Source: Sphingobacteriaceae bacterium
GTDB lineage: Bacteria > Bacteroidota > Bacteroidia > Sphingobacteriales > Sphingobacteriaceae
Assembly: GCA_903642215.1 (NCBI GenBank)
Contig: CAHJWG010000001.1
Location: 744,001 to 808,000 of the forward strand
Length of the DNA: 64,000 bases
Reading direction: 5' to 3'
Shown here: positions 1 through 7,592 of the stretch, in pieces
Numbering within the stretch: position 1 is the stretch's first letter
How the letters are laid out: every line of letters starts with the position of its first letter
Notes under the pieces: model-generated
Database searches by the model: none
The model's input: only the letters and a program-made list of their open reading frames with translations
What the model was told of the DNA's origin: nothing
Translations under genes and position numbers: made by a program

Positions 1-64
1 ATTTAATATTTCCTTCGGCTTTAATGCCAACCGGATAAAAAATACAATGCTTCTTTTAAGGCAT

Positions 65-90
65 AAAAAAAGGGAACCAGGTTCCCTTTT
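65..90 (-). terminator. Intrinsic terminator of the coiled-coil membrane protein gene
   Basis: A 10-bp perfect stem (68-77 pairing with 81-90, loop CAG) is followed on the minus strand by a run of T. It lies 20 nt past the stop codon of the 111-1046 gene, so it should end that transcript. Confidence 0.85.
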
Positions 91-110
91 AAATTTTAAC
101 CGCGCTATGT

Positions 111-1046
111 TTATTTCAGGCTGAAAGATGATTTCCCCATTTGGTAGCCATCCGCATATAACAAAACAGAGTAAGTTCCCTTTTGAAACTCTGCCGGGTT
201 AACCCAGTCGATCACATAACCGCTGCCATCATTTTTATAATCGATAGCACTTTTATAAGTATATTGTAAATCCTGGCCGTTAATGTTAAAAGTTCCGGAA
301 TTGCCGGTAGTGGCCAGGTTGCCGGTTGGGTCAAGCACCCTTAAATAAACATCATGTAAACCTTTTTCGGCCAGCTCGTTAGTAGCTACGGTAAAGTTAA
401 TTTTGATTTTTTTAGCGGTAGATGCACGCGTAACATCAACTTCCCTACCACTGTTTTTAATTTTAAAAGCAGTAATCGAAACATTGGCAGATTTAAGTGA
501 AGCCGCCGCCTGAACTTTTGTATTTAACTCCTGGTTTTGCTGTTGTAGCGTAGTTGCTTTTTGGTTAACGGTAGCCAGGTTGGTTTTTAAAGTATCACGT
601 TCTGTGGTTAAAGAAGCATTCTGTTGCTTTAATTCTTCAATATCTGCGGTGTATTTGGTAACAAAATAGCGTAATTGTTTAATATCTTCCTGTGCAGAAC
701 GCAGCTCTTTTGCAGTAAGCTGTCCGCTTGCCAGTGCTTTTCTTAACTGCGTAATTTTAGCTTTTAACGCTTCATCTTTAGCCTGTAACGCTTCCGACAT
801 GTGATGTTTGCCGCTGTTGGCAGAATCCAGCTGTGTTGTTAAACTATCCAATGATGCCTTTAAAGTGGTTTGTGTTTTAACCAGCACTTTATTATCATCG
901 TTCATCTGGTAAACCAATTTCTCATCAGATTTATTTTTCTGCAGATACAGATAAAAGTTTGTGCCAAGCAATGCCAGTACAACTACGATCAAAAAATAAA
1001 TCAGGTTTGATTTTTTGGCGGGTGTTTGTGGGTTTTGATTGTCCAT
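111..1046 (-). CDS. Membrane-anchored coiled-coil protein of unknown function
   Basis: The 311-residue product has a short hydrophilic N-terminus, one membrane segment at about residues 15-35, then a long heptad-rich region rich in Lys, Gln, Leu and Thr (about 45-190). A compact C-terminal part of about 110 residues has beta-like periodicity. The layout suggests a protein anchored in the inner membrane with a periplasmic coiled coil presenting a C-terminal beta domain. I recognise no catalytic motif. Similar Bacteroidota proteins are often labelled SMC-like only because of the coiled coil. The gene is single, with its own terminator at 65-90. Function is unknown. Confidence 0.8.
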   Translation of the reverse strand: MDNQNPQTPAKKSNLIYFLIVVVLALLGTNFYLYLQKNKSDEKLVYQMNDDNKVLVKTQTTLKASLDSLTTQLDSANSGKHHMSEALQAKDEALKAKITQLRKALASGQLTAKELRSAQEDIKQLRYFVTKYTADIEELKQQNASLTTERDTLKTNLATVNQKATTLQQQNQELNTKVQAAASLKSANVSITAFKIKNSGREVDVTRASTAKKIKINFTVATNELAEKGLHDVYLRVLDPTGNLATTGNSGTFNINGQDLQYTYKSAIDYKNDGSGYVIDWVNPAEFQKGTYSVLLYADGYQMGKSSFSLK

Positions 1047-1388
1047 GTTTTAAGTTTAAATAAGATGTGAATTTAGTTTTTAAAGGTTTGGTTTAAATTG
1101 AAACAGCTGTTTTTATCCATGTTTTATTCCCGATAAAACTAAGATTTTGCGCCGGATATTGTATCCGAAGTTAAAAAATGCTTAACCGAAGTTAGTATTT
1201 CTACGTTTAATCAATAAAAAGCATACGCAAAAAAGAAAAGATGGTTTTTAATCAGGGACTATTTTACTGCTAAAAACAGTATATTTAAAAGCTGTTTTAA
1301 TTTGTTTTGTGCAGATTAAAAATTTTAATTCCAATAAAATGCAATAAGATGAGTTTAACTATCTTTGGCGTTTTTAATTTTCAGCCTG
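1047..1388. other. Intergenic region between divergent genes
   Basis: About 340 nt of AT-rich sequence between the divergent genes at 1046 (minus) and 1389 (plus). It holds one copy of the TAAAAACAGTAT motif (1271-1282) and a -7-like box at 1360-1367. I see no open frame or RNA gene in it. Confidence 0.6.
1360..1367 (+). promoter_or_regulatory. Bacteroidota -7 box TATCTTTG for the GH10-like gene
   Basis: TATCTTTG fits the Bacteroidota consensus TAnnTTTG and lies 21 nt before the ATG at 1389. No clear -33 TTTG is present, so this is a moderate call. It overlaps the alternative TTG start at 1365, which supports the ATG at 1389. Confidence 0.5.
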
Positions 1389-2933
1389 ATGTATATTCGT
1401 ATTAAAGCCAGCTTACTGCTGTTTTTACTTGGTGTTATTGATGTAGTGAGCGGGCAGGTATTACCTCAGCCTAAAAGAGAATTTAGGGGCGTTTGGATTG
1501 CAACCGTAGCCAATATAGACTGGCCGAGCAGCGGTAACAAAAATACACAGCAGCAACAGCAGGAACTTTTAGAGATACTAAGTGCGCATCATCAAACGGG
1601 GATTAATGCGGTGATGTTCCAGGTTCGGCCTGCTGCCGATGCTTTATATGCCAAAAGTCGCGAACCGTGGTCGCAATGGTTAACCGGCAAGCAGGGCAGG
1701 GCACCGTCTCCGGCTTATGACCCTTTGGAATTTGCCATTACCGAAGCCCACAAACGGGGTATGGAACTGCACGCTTGGTTTAATCCGTATCGCGCCACTT
1801 TTTCTGCCAGCCAGAAAGGGATTAGCGATGCGCATATTACGAAGCAAAAGCCGGACTGGTTTTTTACCTATGCCGGCCGGAAACTGTTTAACCCGGGTTT
1901 GCCCGAAGTGCGCGATTATATTATCAAAGTTATTTTGGATGTTGTTGATAACTACGACATCGACGGTATTCATTTAGATGATTATTTTTATCCGTATCCG
2001 GTTGATGGTCAGCATATTGATGATGCACAAACTTTTGCAGATCATCCGGATAGTTTTACAGATATAAAAGATTGGCGCCGGCACAATGTAGATACGCTGA
2101 TCCATGCTTTAAGCGATAGCATCCATCACCATAAAAATTACCTCAAATTTGGCGTTAGTCCGTTTGGGATTTGGGCAAATCTTCGTCAAAATCCCGAAGG
2201 TTCTCCAACCGGCGGCGGTTCTTCTTACTACGAACAGTTTGCAGATTCGCGGAAATGGGTAAAAGAAGGCTGGCTGGATTATATCAACCCACAGCTTTAC
2301 TGGCCTTTCAACAACCGCGCCGCCGCTTTTGAAAAATTAGTGGATTGGTGGAGCAACAATACTTACGGCCGGCATTTGTACATTGGTATGGCTGCTTACC
2401 GCATTAATGAGCGGATGAGTGCCAGCTGGAAGGAAAGCGACCAGTTGCCGCGGCAAATCCGTTACGACCGGGAAAATCCGCGTGTACAGGGTAGTGTGTA
2501 TTTTAGTTCGCGTTCGCTACAAAACAATCTGTTAGGTTTTACGGATAGTCTGAAAAAAGATTTTTATCATGATCCGGCTTTGCCGCCGGCCATGCTTTGG
2601 CGCGATGGCGTGGTGCCGAATATCCCGCGAGAGTTAACCGCAAAAACAACGGGTAAAACAGTTAATTTACAATGGCAGCTGCCTTTGCCGGCTGCAGATG
2701 GCGATACCGCTTTTGGTTATGTGGTTTATCGTTTTGATCAGCATGAACCGATTAACCTTACCGATCCGAAGCATATTTTAAATATCACCTATTCGCAGCA
2801 GCGTTCCTTCGAAGATCAAAACGCAGAAGTAGGCAAAAGTTATCAATATGTGGTAACCGCGTTAGACAGATTGAAAAATGAAAGTTATCCATCCAACACG
2901 GCTGTAATTGTTATGCCTGTTAACAGTTTGTAG
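1389..2933 (+). CDS. Glycoside hydrolase family 10-like (DUF187/GHL10) secreted protein
   Basis: The 514-residue product opens with a signal peptide (hydrophobic to about residue 23, ending VSGQ). It continues directly into the family hallmark REFRGVWIATVANIDWPS, followed by a TIM-barrel-type region with FQVRPAADALY, HAWFNPYRA and DGIHLDDYFYPYP. A fibronectin-III-like region occupies about the last 100 residues. These proteins are distant relatives of glycosidases, thought to act on cell-envelope or other polysaccharides; some relatives cleave denuded peptidoglycan glycan. The ATG at 1389 is preferred because the upstream in-frame TTG (1365) falls inside the -7 box. No neighbour suggests a specific substrate. 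Confidence 0.88.
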   Translation: MYIRIKASLLLFLLGVIDVVSGQVLPQPKREFRGVWIATVANIDWPSSGNKNTQQQQQELLEILSAHHQTGINAVMFQVRPAADALYAKSREPWSQWLTGKQGRAPSPAYDPLEFAITEAHKRGMELHAWFNPYRATFSASQKGISDAHITKQKPDWFFTYAGRKLFNPGLPEVRDYIIKVILDVVDNYDIDGIHLDDYFYPYPVDGQHIDDAQTFADHPDSFTDIKDWRRHNVDTLIHALSDSIHHHKNYLKFGVSPFGIWANLRQNPEGSPTGGGSSYYEQFADSRKWVKEGWLDYINPQLYWPFNNRAAAFEKLVDWWSNNTYGRHLYIGMAAYRINERMSASWKESDQLPRQIRYDRENPRVQGSVYFSSRSLQNNLLGFTDSLKKDFYHDPALPPAMLWRDGVVPNIPRELTAKTTGKTVNLQWQLPLPAADGDTAFGYVVYRFDQHEPINLTDPKHILNITYSQQRSFEDQNAEVGKSYQYVVTALDRLKNESYPSNTAVIVMPVNSL

Positions 2934-2937
2934 GCGA

Positions 2938-3062
2938 TAAAAACAGCATCAGCTATTCATTATTATCATTAGTTAATAACCAACCTATAAGATTTTAAAA
3001 ACCTTATAAGTTTAATTATCAATAAGCCTAATCACAAATAAAAAACAGCATCAGCTGTTCAT
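2938..3062. repeat. Direct repeat copying the 3' end of the SDR gene
   Basis: Positions 2941-2960 and 3043-3062 share AAACAGCATCAGCTRTTCAT with one mismatch, about 100 nt apart. The right copy includes the stop and last codons (Met-Asn-Ser) of the truncated SDR gene on the minus strand. The left copy begins within a GATAAAAACAGCATC motif. It looks like a small duplication involving the dispersed motif. Confidence 0.6.
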
Positions 3063-3476
3063 CACCACGCCGCAATTGATATCGATAGTTTGTCCGGTGA
3101 TAGATTTTTGACTAAGTAAATAAGCAACTAAATCCGCAATTTCTTCCGGCTGGCTCATGCGCCCGAGCGGCATACTTTGCATGGCTATTTTATAAAATTC
3201 GTCTTTACTGACACCAATGCTATCGGCAATTCCCTGCAAACCGGTTTGCGACATTTCGGTATCAACCCAACCCGGACAAATAGCATTTACCAGGATATTT
3301 TGCGGCGCAAATTGTACCGCCCAGGAACGCATCAACCCTAACAAACCCGCTTTGGAAGCGCAATAAGCCGAATAATTGGCCACGCCCAAACGCGCCAGCA
3401 CAGAGGAAACAAGCAGAATATGTTTTGCTGCCAATAAAATTATTTCTAGTTCTTCATATTTTTCATAACGAAACAA
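3051..3476 (-). pseudogene. 5'-truncated short-chain dehydrogenase/reductase (SDR) remnant
   Basis: From about residue 18 the 141-residue frame is a normal SDR C-terminal half: strand beta-5 with HILLVSS, the catalytic YxxxK as YCASK, NAICPGWVDTEM, and the C-terminal SITGQTIDINCG. The N-terminal Rossmann half with the TGxxxGIG cofactor loop is absent. The first 17 residues (MFRYEKYEELEIILLAA) are unlike any SDR and lie in low-GC sequence, so homology stops near 3430. The missing half is not found on the far side of the RhuM/IS island. This suggests deletion together with the insertion rather than simple interruption. Without the cofactor site the product cannot be an active SDR. Confidence 0.85.
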
Positions 3477-3494
3477 GAAACAATTAAAAACGAT

Positions 3495-3525
3495 TTTGAA
3501 ATGTATTAAAAAAGAGATATATTTG
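3495..3525 (+). promoter_or_regulatory. Bacteroidota promoter of the RhuM module
   Basis: TTTG at 3495-3498, 19 nt, then TATATTTG at 3518-3525, matching the TTTG-N19-TAnnTTTG consensus. The predicted start of transcription lies about 10 nt before the ATG at 3543. The island therefore appears to carry its own promoter. Confidence 0.75.
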
Positions 3526-3542
3526 ATATATAAATTAAAAGG

Positions 3543-3923
3543 ATGAAAATAAAATTTTTTATACCAGATAGCTTAGATAAAAACTTAAAGGCTACTGTCC
3601 ATAAAAGTGGTAAGATGGGATTTACGATAGAGGCTGCCAAAAAGATGGGTTTAGGGGTTGAAAAGGGATTATCAATCGGTATTAATGAAGAAGATCAAGA
3701 AGATAAGAATTTGTATGTTTTGGTTGATGAAAAGAAAAAAATAGAAAATTTTCCAATTTTAAAAGCGGGAAATTATTTTTATATTAATACAAAGCCACTA
3801 TTTGATAGTATGAAAATAGATTATGTTAATAATTACATAGCTTACGATATATCAAAAGAGGATTTCGAAAAAGAAAGCATGTTTGTATTAAAGCGAAAAG
3901 AAAAAGAAAGGATTAAAAAATAA
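3543..3923 (+). CDS. Hypothetical protein, partner of RhuM
   Basis: A small, basic and acidic 126-residue protein rich in Lys, Glu, Ile and Asn, with no membrane segment. The N-terminal 50 residues (KIKFFIPDS, then SGKMGFTIEAAKKMGL) look like a small alpha/beta fold; the C-terminus is highly charged. I do not recognise the family. The stop TAA abuts the ATG of the RhuM gene directly, so the two are almost certainly co-translated from the promoter at 3495. A partner role, such as antitoxin or accessory factor, is possible but rests only on this arrangement. Base composition is clearly lower in GC than the surrounding chromosome. Confidence 0.75.
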   Translation: MKIKFFIPDSLDKNLKATVHKSGKMGFTIEAAKKMGLGVEKGLSIGINEEDQEDKNLYVLVDEKKKIENFPILKAGNYFYINTKPLFDSMKIDYVNNYIAYDISKEDFEKESMFVLKRKEKERIKK

Positions 3924-4892
3924 ATGGCAAGCGAAATAATAATTTATAAATCAGAGTCTGGTGATACGGAAATTGATGTAAGGACTGAAAACCAAGATGT
4001 ATGGTTAAATCAACAGCAATTAGCAACTCTTTATCAAACAACAAAGCAGAATATTAGCTTGCATTTATCAAATATTTATAAAGAGAAAGAATTGATTGAA
4101 AACTTAACTGTCAAGGATTACTTGACAGTTAAAGACGAGGGTTCAAGAAGTGTAAGTAGACCTCTCAAGTATTATAACTTAGATGCGATAATTTCTGTTG
4201 GATACCGAGTAAAATCAAGTATTGCTACACAGTTTAGAATTTGGGCAACAGATCGTTTAAAAGAATTTTTAATTAAAGGCTTTGTTATAGATGATGAAAA
4301 ATTAAAGGAAGCTAAAAATGATTTTTTCGATGAATTAGTTGAACGGGTTCAAAATATAAGAACTAGTGAAAAAATTTTTTATCGAAAAGTATGCGATATA
4401 TATGCAACAAGTGTAGATTATGATTCAGAAGCAAAATCTACTAAGGAGTTTTTTGCTACCGTTCAAAATAAATTTCACTGGGCAATCCATGGTCACACAG
4501 CAGCAGAAGTAGTTTACGAACGAGCAGACGCAAGGAAGTCGAATATGGGTGTTACAACCAGATCTGGTTCTCAAATTAAAAAAAATGATGTAACAGTTGC
4601 TAAAAATTATTTATCAAAAAACGAAATAAAACAACTAAATCTAATTGTTTCTCAGTATCTAGATTTTGCAGAACTACAAGCCATGCAACGTAAATCAATG
4701 TATATGAAAGATTGGATAAATAAGTTACACGGATTTCTTACACTTAATGAACGAGAGATACTAAATCATAAAGGCTCTATTAGCCATAGTGTAGCAGAAA
4801 GTCATGCATTAAAAGAATTTGAAAAATTTAAGAATACAACAAATGAATCAAAAATTGATGAATTAGGTAAAGTCATTAAAAAGATTACTTAA
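3924..4892 (+). CDS. RhuM family protein
   Basis: The 322-residue product starts with IIIYKSESGDTEIDVRTE, followed by VWLNQQQLATLYQTTKQNIS, which has the look of a helix-turn-helix. Then comes KYYNLDAIISVGYRVKS and the FRIWATDRLKEFLIKGFVIDDE segment typical of RhuM (PF13310). RhuM proteins are named from a Salmonella pathogenicity island and are common on genomic islands; their biochemical role is not established. The stop codon is shared with the IS left end: TA from the chromosome plus the first A of the IS. Removing the IS and one target copy gives ATT ACT TAG, so the same protein length existed before the insertion. Confidence 0.88.
   Translation: MASEIIIYKSESGDTEIDVRTENQDVWLNQQQLATLYQTTKQNISLHLSNIYKEKELIENLTVKDYLTVKDEGSRSVSRPLKYYNLDAIISVGYRVKSSIATQFRIWATDRLKEFLIKGFVIDDEKLKEAKNDFFDELVERVQNIRTSEKIFYRKVCDIYATSVDYDSEAKSTKEFFATVQNKFHWAIHGHTAAEVVYERADARKSNMGVTTRSGSQIKKNDVTVAKNYLSKNEIKQLNLIVSQYLDFAELQAMQRKSMYMKDWINKLHGFLTLNEREILNHKGSISHSVAESHALKEFEKFKNTTNESKIDELGKVIKKIT
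4884..4891. repeat. Target-site duplication, left copy (ATTACTTA)
   Basis: ATTACTTA sits directly outside the left inverted repeat and is repeated directly outside the right one at 5859-5866. An intact 8-bp duplication indicates a simple, fairly recent transposition. Confidence 0.93.
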
Positions 4893-5858
4893 CCCGTAGT
4901 GCATTTAGTAAAAGTTGTGCAAACTGCTATAAAGCAGTAAATTGGAGTTACCACACAACAATTTATATGGACAACTTTAGGGTAAATTACGATAAAATTT
5001 TGGAAGTATTAAAGGGTTTAGGTTTTCAAAGCAAAAGTTTTCTGCATCAGATTAGAAAACCTAAGCTGTCAGATTTAGGGATAATAGCCTTAACTTTTAC
5101 TGCTGAATATATGAGTGTTGACAGCGAACATCAATTATTTAGGATATTGCCTTCCAGATTTAATTCGGTGATTGAAAGGAGTGTTTACAATAGGCGGAAA
5201 AGGAAGTTGTTTTTTCAAATTGAATTGGTAAGGAAAAAACTGGCGGAGATTTTAGGAAAAGGTGAAAACTGTTTTATAGTGGATAGTATGCCTTTAGAAG
5301 TATGTAAACTATCCAGGAGTGGCAGGAGTAAGATTTGTAAGGAAACAGACTATGCCTGGCCAAATAAAGGCTATTGTGCTTCACAAAAGCTGCATTATTA
5401 TGGCTATAAGTTACATGCTATATGCACGGTAAAAGGCATTTTCCAAAGTTTGGATATTAGCCCTGCATCTGTACATGACGTGCAATATTTGAAAGATGTC
5501 AAGGTACAACTCCAAAATGGTGTCCTTTTAGCAGACAAGGGTTACTTGTCGGCAGCATACCAACTGGATTTGTTCGAAAGCAAGCAAATTAAACTCGAAG
5601 TCCCTATGCGCGAAAATCAGAATAATTATAAAAGACAACCTTTTGTATATCGGAAATCAAGAAAACGTATCGAAACACTATTTTCCCAGCTATGTGACCA
5701 ATTCATGATCAGAAGAAATTATGCAAAAAGTTTTACGGGCTTTAAAACAAGAATCTTAGCTAAAATAGCTACACTTACTGTTATTCAGTTCATTAACAAC
5801 AGTCTAAACCGAAACATCAACAACCTCAAAATCAATATCGCCTAAATGCACTACGGGT
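4892..5858 (+). mobile_element. Complete IS982-family insertion sequence, 967 bp
   Basis: Perfect 17-bp terminal inverted repeats ACCCGTAGTGCATTTAG (4892-4908 and complement at 5842-5858) bound one transposase gene and are flanked by an 8-bp direct repeat ATTACTTA. Length, single frame and terminal ends all fit IS982. The right inverted repeat overlaps the transposase stop codon. All parts look intact, so the element may still be active. Confidence 0.95.
4967..5845 (+). CDS. IS982 family transposase
   Basis: The 292-residue DDE transposase of the IS. Family landmarks are LSDLGIIALTFTAEYMSVDSE near residue 35, ERSVYNRRKRKL, the first catalytic Asp region FIVDSMPLEVCK (about residues 103-115), HYYGYKLHAICT, the second Asp in LLADKGYLSAAY, and the final Glu region RKSRKRIETLFSQL. 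The frame is full length with no stop. The gene fills the element between the inverted repeats. The ATG at 4967 is the first in frame, about 60 nt inside the left repeat. Confidence 0.93.
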   Translation: MDNFRVNYDKILEVLKGLGFQSKSFLHQIRKPKLSDLGIIALTFTAEYMSVDSEHQLFRILPSRFNSVIERSVYNRRKRKLFFQIELVRKKLAEILGKGENCFIVDSMPLEVCKLSRSGRSKICKETDYAWPNKGYCASQKLHYYGYKLHAICTVKGIFQSLDISPASVHDVQYLKDVKVQLQNGVLLADKGYLSAAYQLDLFESKQIKLEVPMRENQNNYKRQPFVYRKSRKRIETLFSQLCDQFMIRRNYAKSFTGFKTRILAKIATLTVIQFINNSLNRNINNLKINIA

Positions 5859-5866
5859 ATTACTTA
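5859..5866. repeat. Target-site duplication, right copy (ATTACTTA)
   Basis: Second copy of the 8-bp target duplication, directly after the right inverted repeat of the IS982 element. The next bases, GTAT, continue the original end of the RhuM gene. Confidence 0.93.
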
Positions 5867-5981
5867 GTATAATTATATTTTATCTTTTTGTCCTTTCGTC
5901 TAAAGTTTAATATAAGTATTGAAGCAAATCAAAATTTATATTTATCTAACTAAATTATCAGAAAAATCATTATACTTATCT

Positions 5982-7592
5982 TCACAACAAACTCCTCAAG
6001 CTCTCCAGCGTATCCGCTTCCTCTTTTTTCTTATCGTGCCGCCAGCGTAAAATTCTTGGGAAACGCAACGCAATTCCGGATTTATGGCGGGAAGATTGGT
6101 TGATTCCTTCAAAACCGATTTCAAAAACCAATTCGGGTTTTACGGTGCGCACCGGACCAAATTTTTCCAGCGTATTGCGTTTTACAAAAGAATCTACTTT
6201 GCCGATTTCCTGATCGGTTAAGCCAGAATACGCTTTGGCAAAAGGCACCAAACGGTCGCCATCCCAAACGGCAAACGTATAATCGGTGTATAGATCAGCG
6301 CGGCGGCCGTGGCCTTTTTGTGCATAAATCATCACAGCATCCACCGAAAGCGGATCGATTTTCCATTTCCACCAGTCGCCGCGTTTGCGCCCAACCTGGT
6401 AGGTGGCCGTTTTTCGTTTCAGCATAATTCCTTCGGAAACCATCTCGCGGGATTGCTTTCTAATCTCAGCCAAATCCTCCCAGGAACTAAAATTAATAAT
6501 GGGCGACACCCGAAAAATAGGGCTAAAAACAGTATCGCGCTGCAAGGCTTCTAATACGGCACGGCGTTCAGTTTGGGTTTTGCTGCGGATATCTTCGCCA
6601 CCAACTTCCAAACAATCGTAGGCAATAAAAGCAACCGGGTTTTCTTCCAGAATTTTTTTGGTGAGGTTTTTTCGTCCGATACGCGTTTGTAACAGATTGA
6701 AAGACAATGGTAACTCATCTTTAAACGTCAGCAATTCGCCATCTAAAACTGTTCCGTTGGGCAAAGCCTGGATGAAAGGATGCAGTTCCGGAAATTTCTC
6801 CGTCGCCAAATCTTCGCCTCGGCTCCAGATAAAAATTTCACCTTCCCGATGGATAATTTGCGCCCGGATGCCGTCCCATTTCCATTCCGCCTGCCATTCA
6901 TCGGCGTTGCCCAAAGCAGTTTGCATTTCCTCCGGAGATTTCTGTTTTTCGGAAGTTTCCTGTATCGGATAAGCTAAAAAGAATGGATACGGCCGAGACA
7001 AATCATCCAGCGCGCCCTGTTCTTCCATCAGCTGCTCGAACGTATATTTATTAGGGTCCCAGCTGCCCATAATGCGATGCGTAAGCGTTGGCGCATCCAG
7101 CTTGGAAATTTCGGCCAATGCTTTTACCACTAAACTTTGCGAAACACCAACCCGGAAACTGCTGGTTAACAGTTTATTAAATACAAAACATTCCTGTCGT
7201 GATAAGGAAGCCCAAGATTCTGTGAGCCAAAGTTTGCGTTCAACATCATCCAGTTTATTAAGGTGATTTATTTCAGCAATCCATTCGGTTAAGCTTTTAT
7301 CCGAAGTTTGGGTGCTTGTTGGCAACAGCAGTGAAATTGTTTCCGCCAGATCACCAACCACCTGATAACTTTCTTCAAAAAGCCAAACCGGAATATTGGC
7401 CAACTCAATTGCATAATTTTTGACTAAAGTTGAGTTGATGTGTCGCTTCGGTTTTCGGCCGGTAAACAAAGCAAGCATGTGCATTTTATCGGCATCGCTA
7501 ACGGTTAAAAAGTACGCTTTGATGGCGTTTACCTTTTCGTTGGTTTTGTTGGTTTCGTCCAAGGCGGCAAATAAGGCGGCAAAGTGTTTCAT
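5982..7592 (-). CDS. ATP-dependent DNA ligase (bacterial Lig1-like, exonuclease-associated)
   Basis: The 536-residue ligase has an alpha-helical DNA-binding domain (about 1-200), an adenylation domain with the nucleotidyl-Lys motif EWKWDGIRAQ (K238), later motifs ERRAVLEAL, SEGIMLKRKTATYQVGRKRG and DWWKWK, and an OB-fold C-terminus. It seals nicks via a Lys-AMP intermediate. Its ATG overlaps the last base of the upstream MBL exonuclease stop, so the two form one operon. In many bacteria this pair is joined by an Lhr-type helicase and the PdeM nuclease in the ligase-associated DNA damage response set. Neither is present here. Immediately downstream lies the low-GC RhuM/IS island, which may have removed them. 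Confidence 0.93.
   Translation of the reverse strand: MKHFAALFAALDETNKTNEKVNAIKAYFLTVSDADKMHMLALFTGRKPKRHINSTLVKNYAIELANIPVWLFEESYQVVGDLAETISLLLPTSTQTSDKSLTEWIAEINHLNKLDDVERKLWLTESWASLSRQECFVFNKLLTSSFRVGVSQSLVVKALAEISKLDAPTLTHRIMGSWDPNKYTFEQLMEEQGALDDLSRPYPFFLAYPIQETSEKQKSPEEMQTALGNADEWQAEWKWDGIRAQIIHREGEIFIWSRGEDLATEKFPELHPFIQALPNGTVLDGELLTFKDELPLSFNLLQTRIGRKNLTKKILEENPVAFIAYDCLEVGGEDIRSKTQTERRAVLEALQRDTVFSPIFRVSPIINFSSWEDLAEIRKQSREMVSEGIMLKRKTATYQVGRKRGDWWKWKIDPLSVDAVMIYAQKGHGRRADLYTDYTFAVWDGDRLVPFAKAYSGLTDQEIGKVDSFVKRNTLEKFGPVRTVKPELVFEIGFEGINQSSRHKSGIALRFPRILRWRHDKKKEEADTLESLRSLL

Noticed and set aside
1-64. Possible end or start of another gene at the left edge
   Set aside because: Short open stretches exist on both strands but none has recognisable motifs, start or stop context.
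1680-1977. Open frames of 97 and 86 codons on both strands
   Set aside because: They lie wholly inside the GH10-like gene and have no family motifs.
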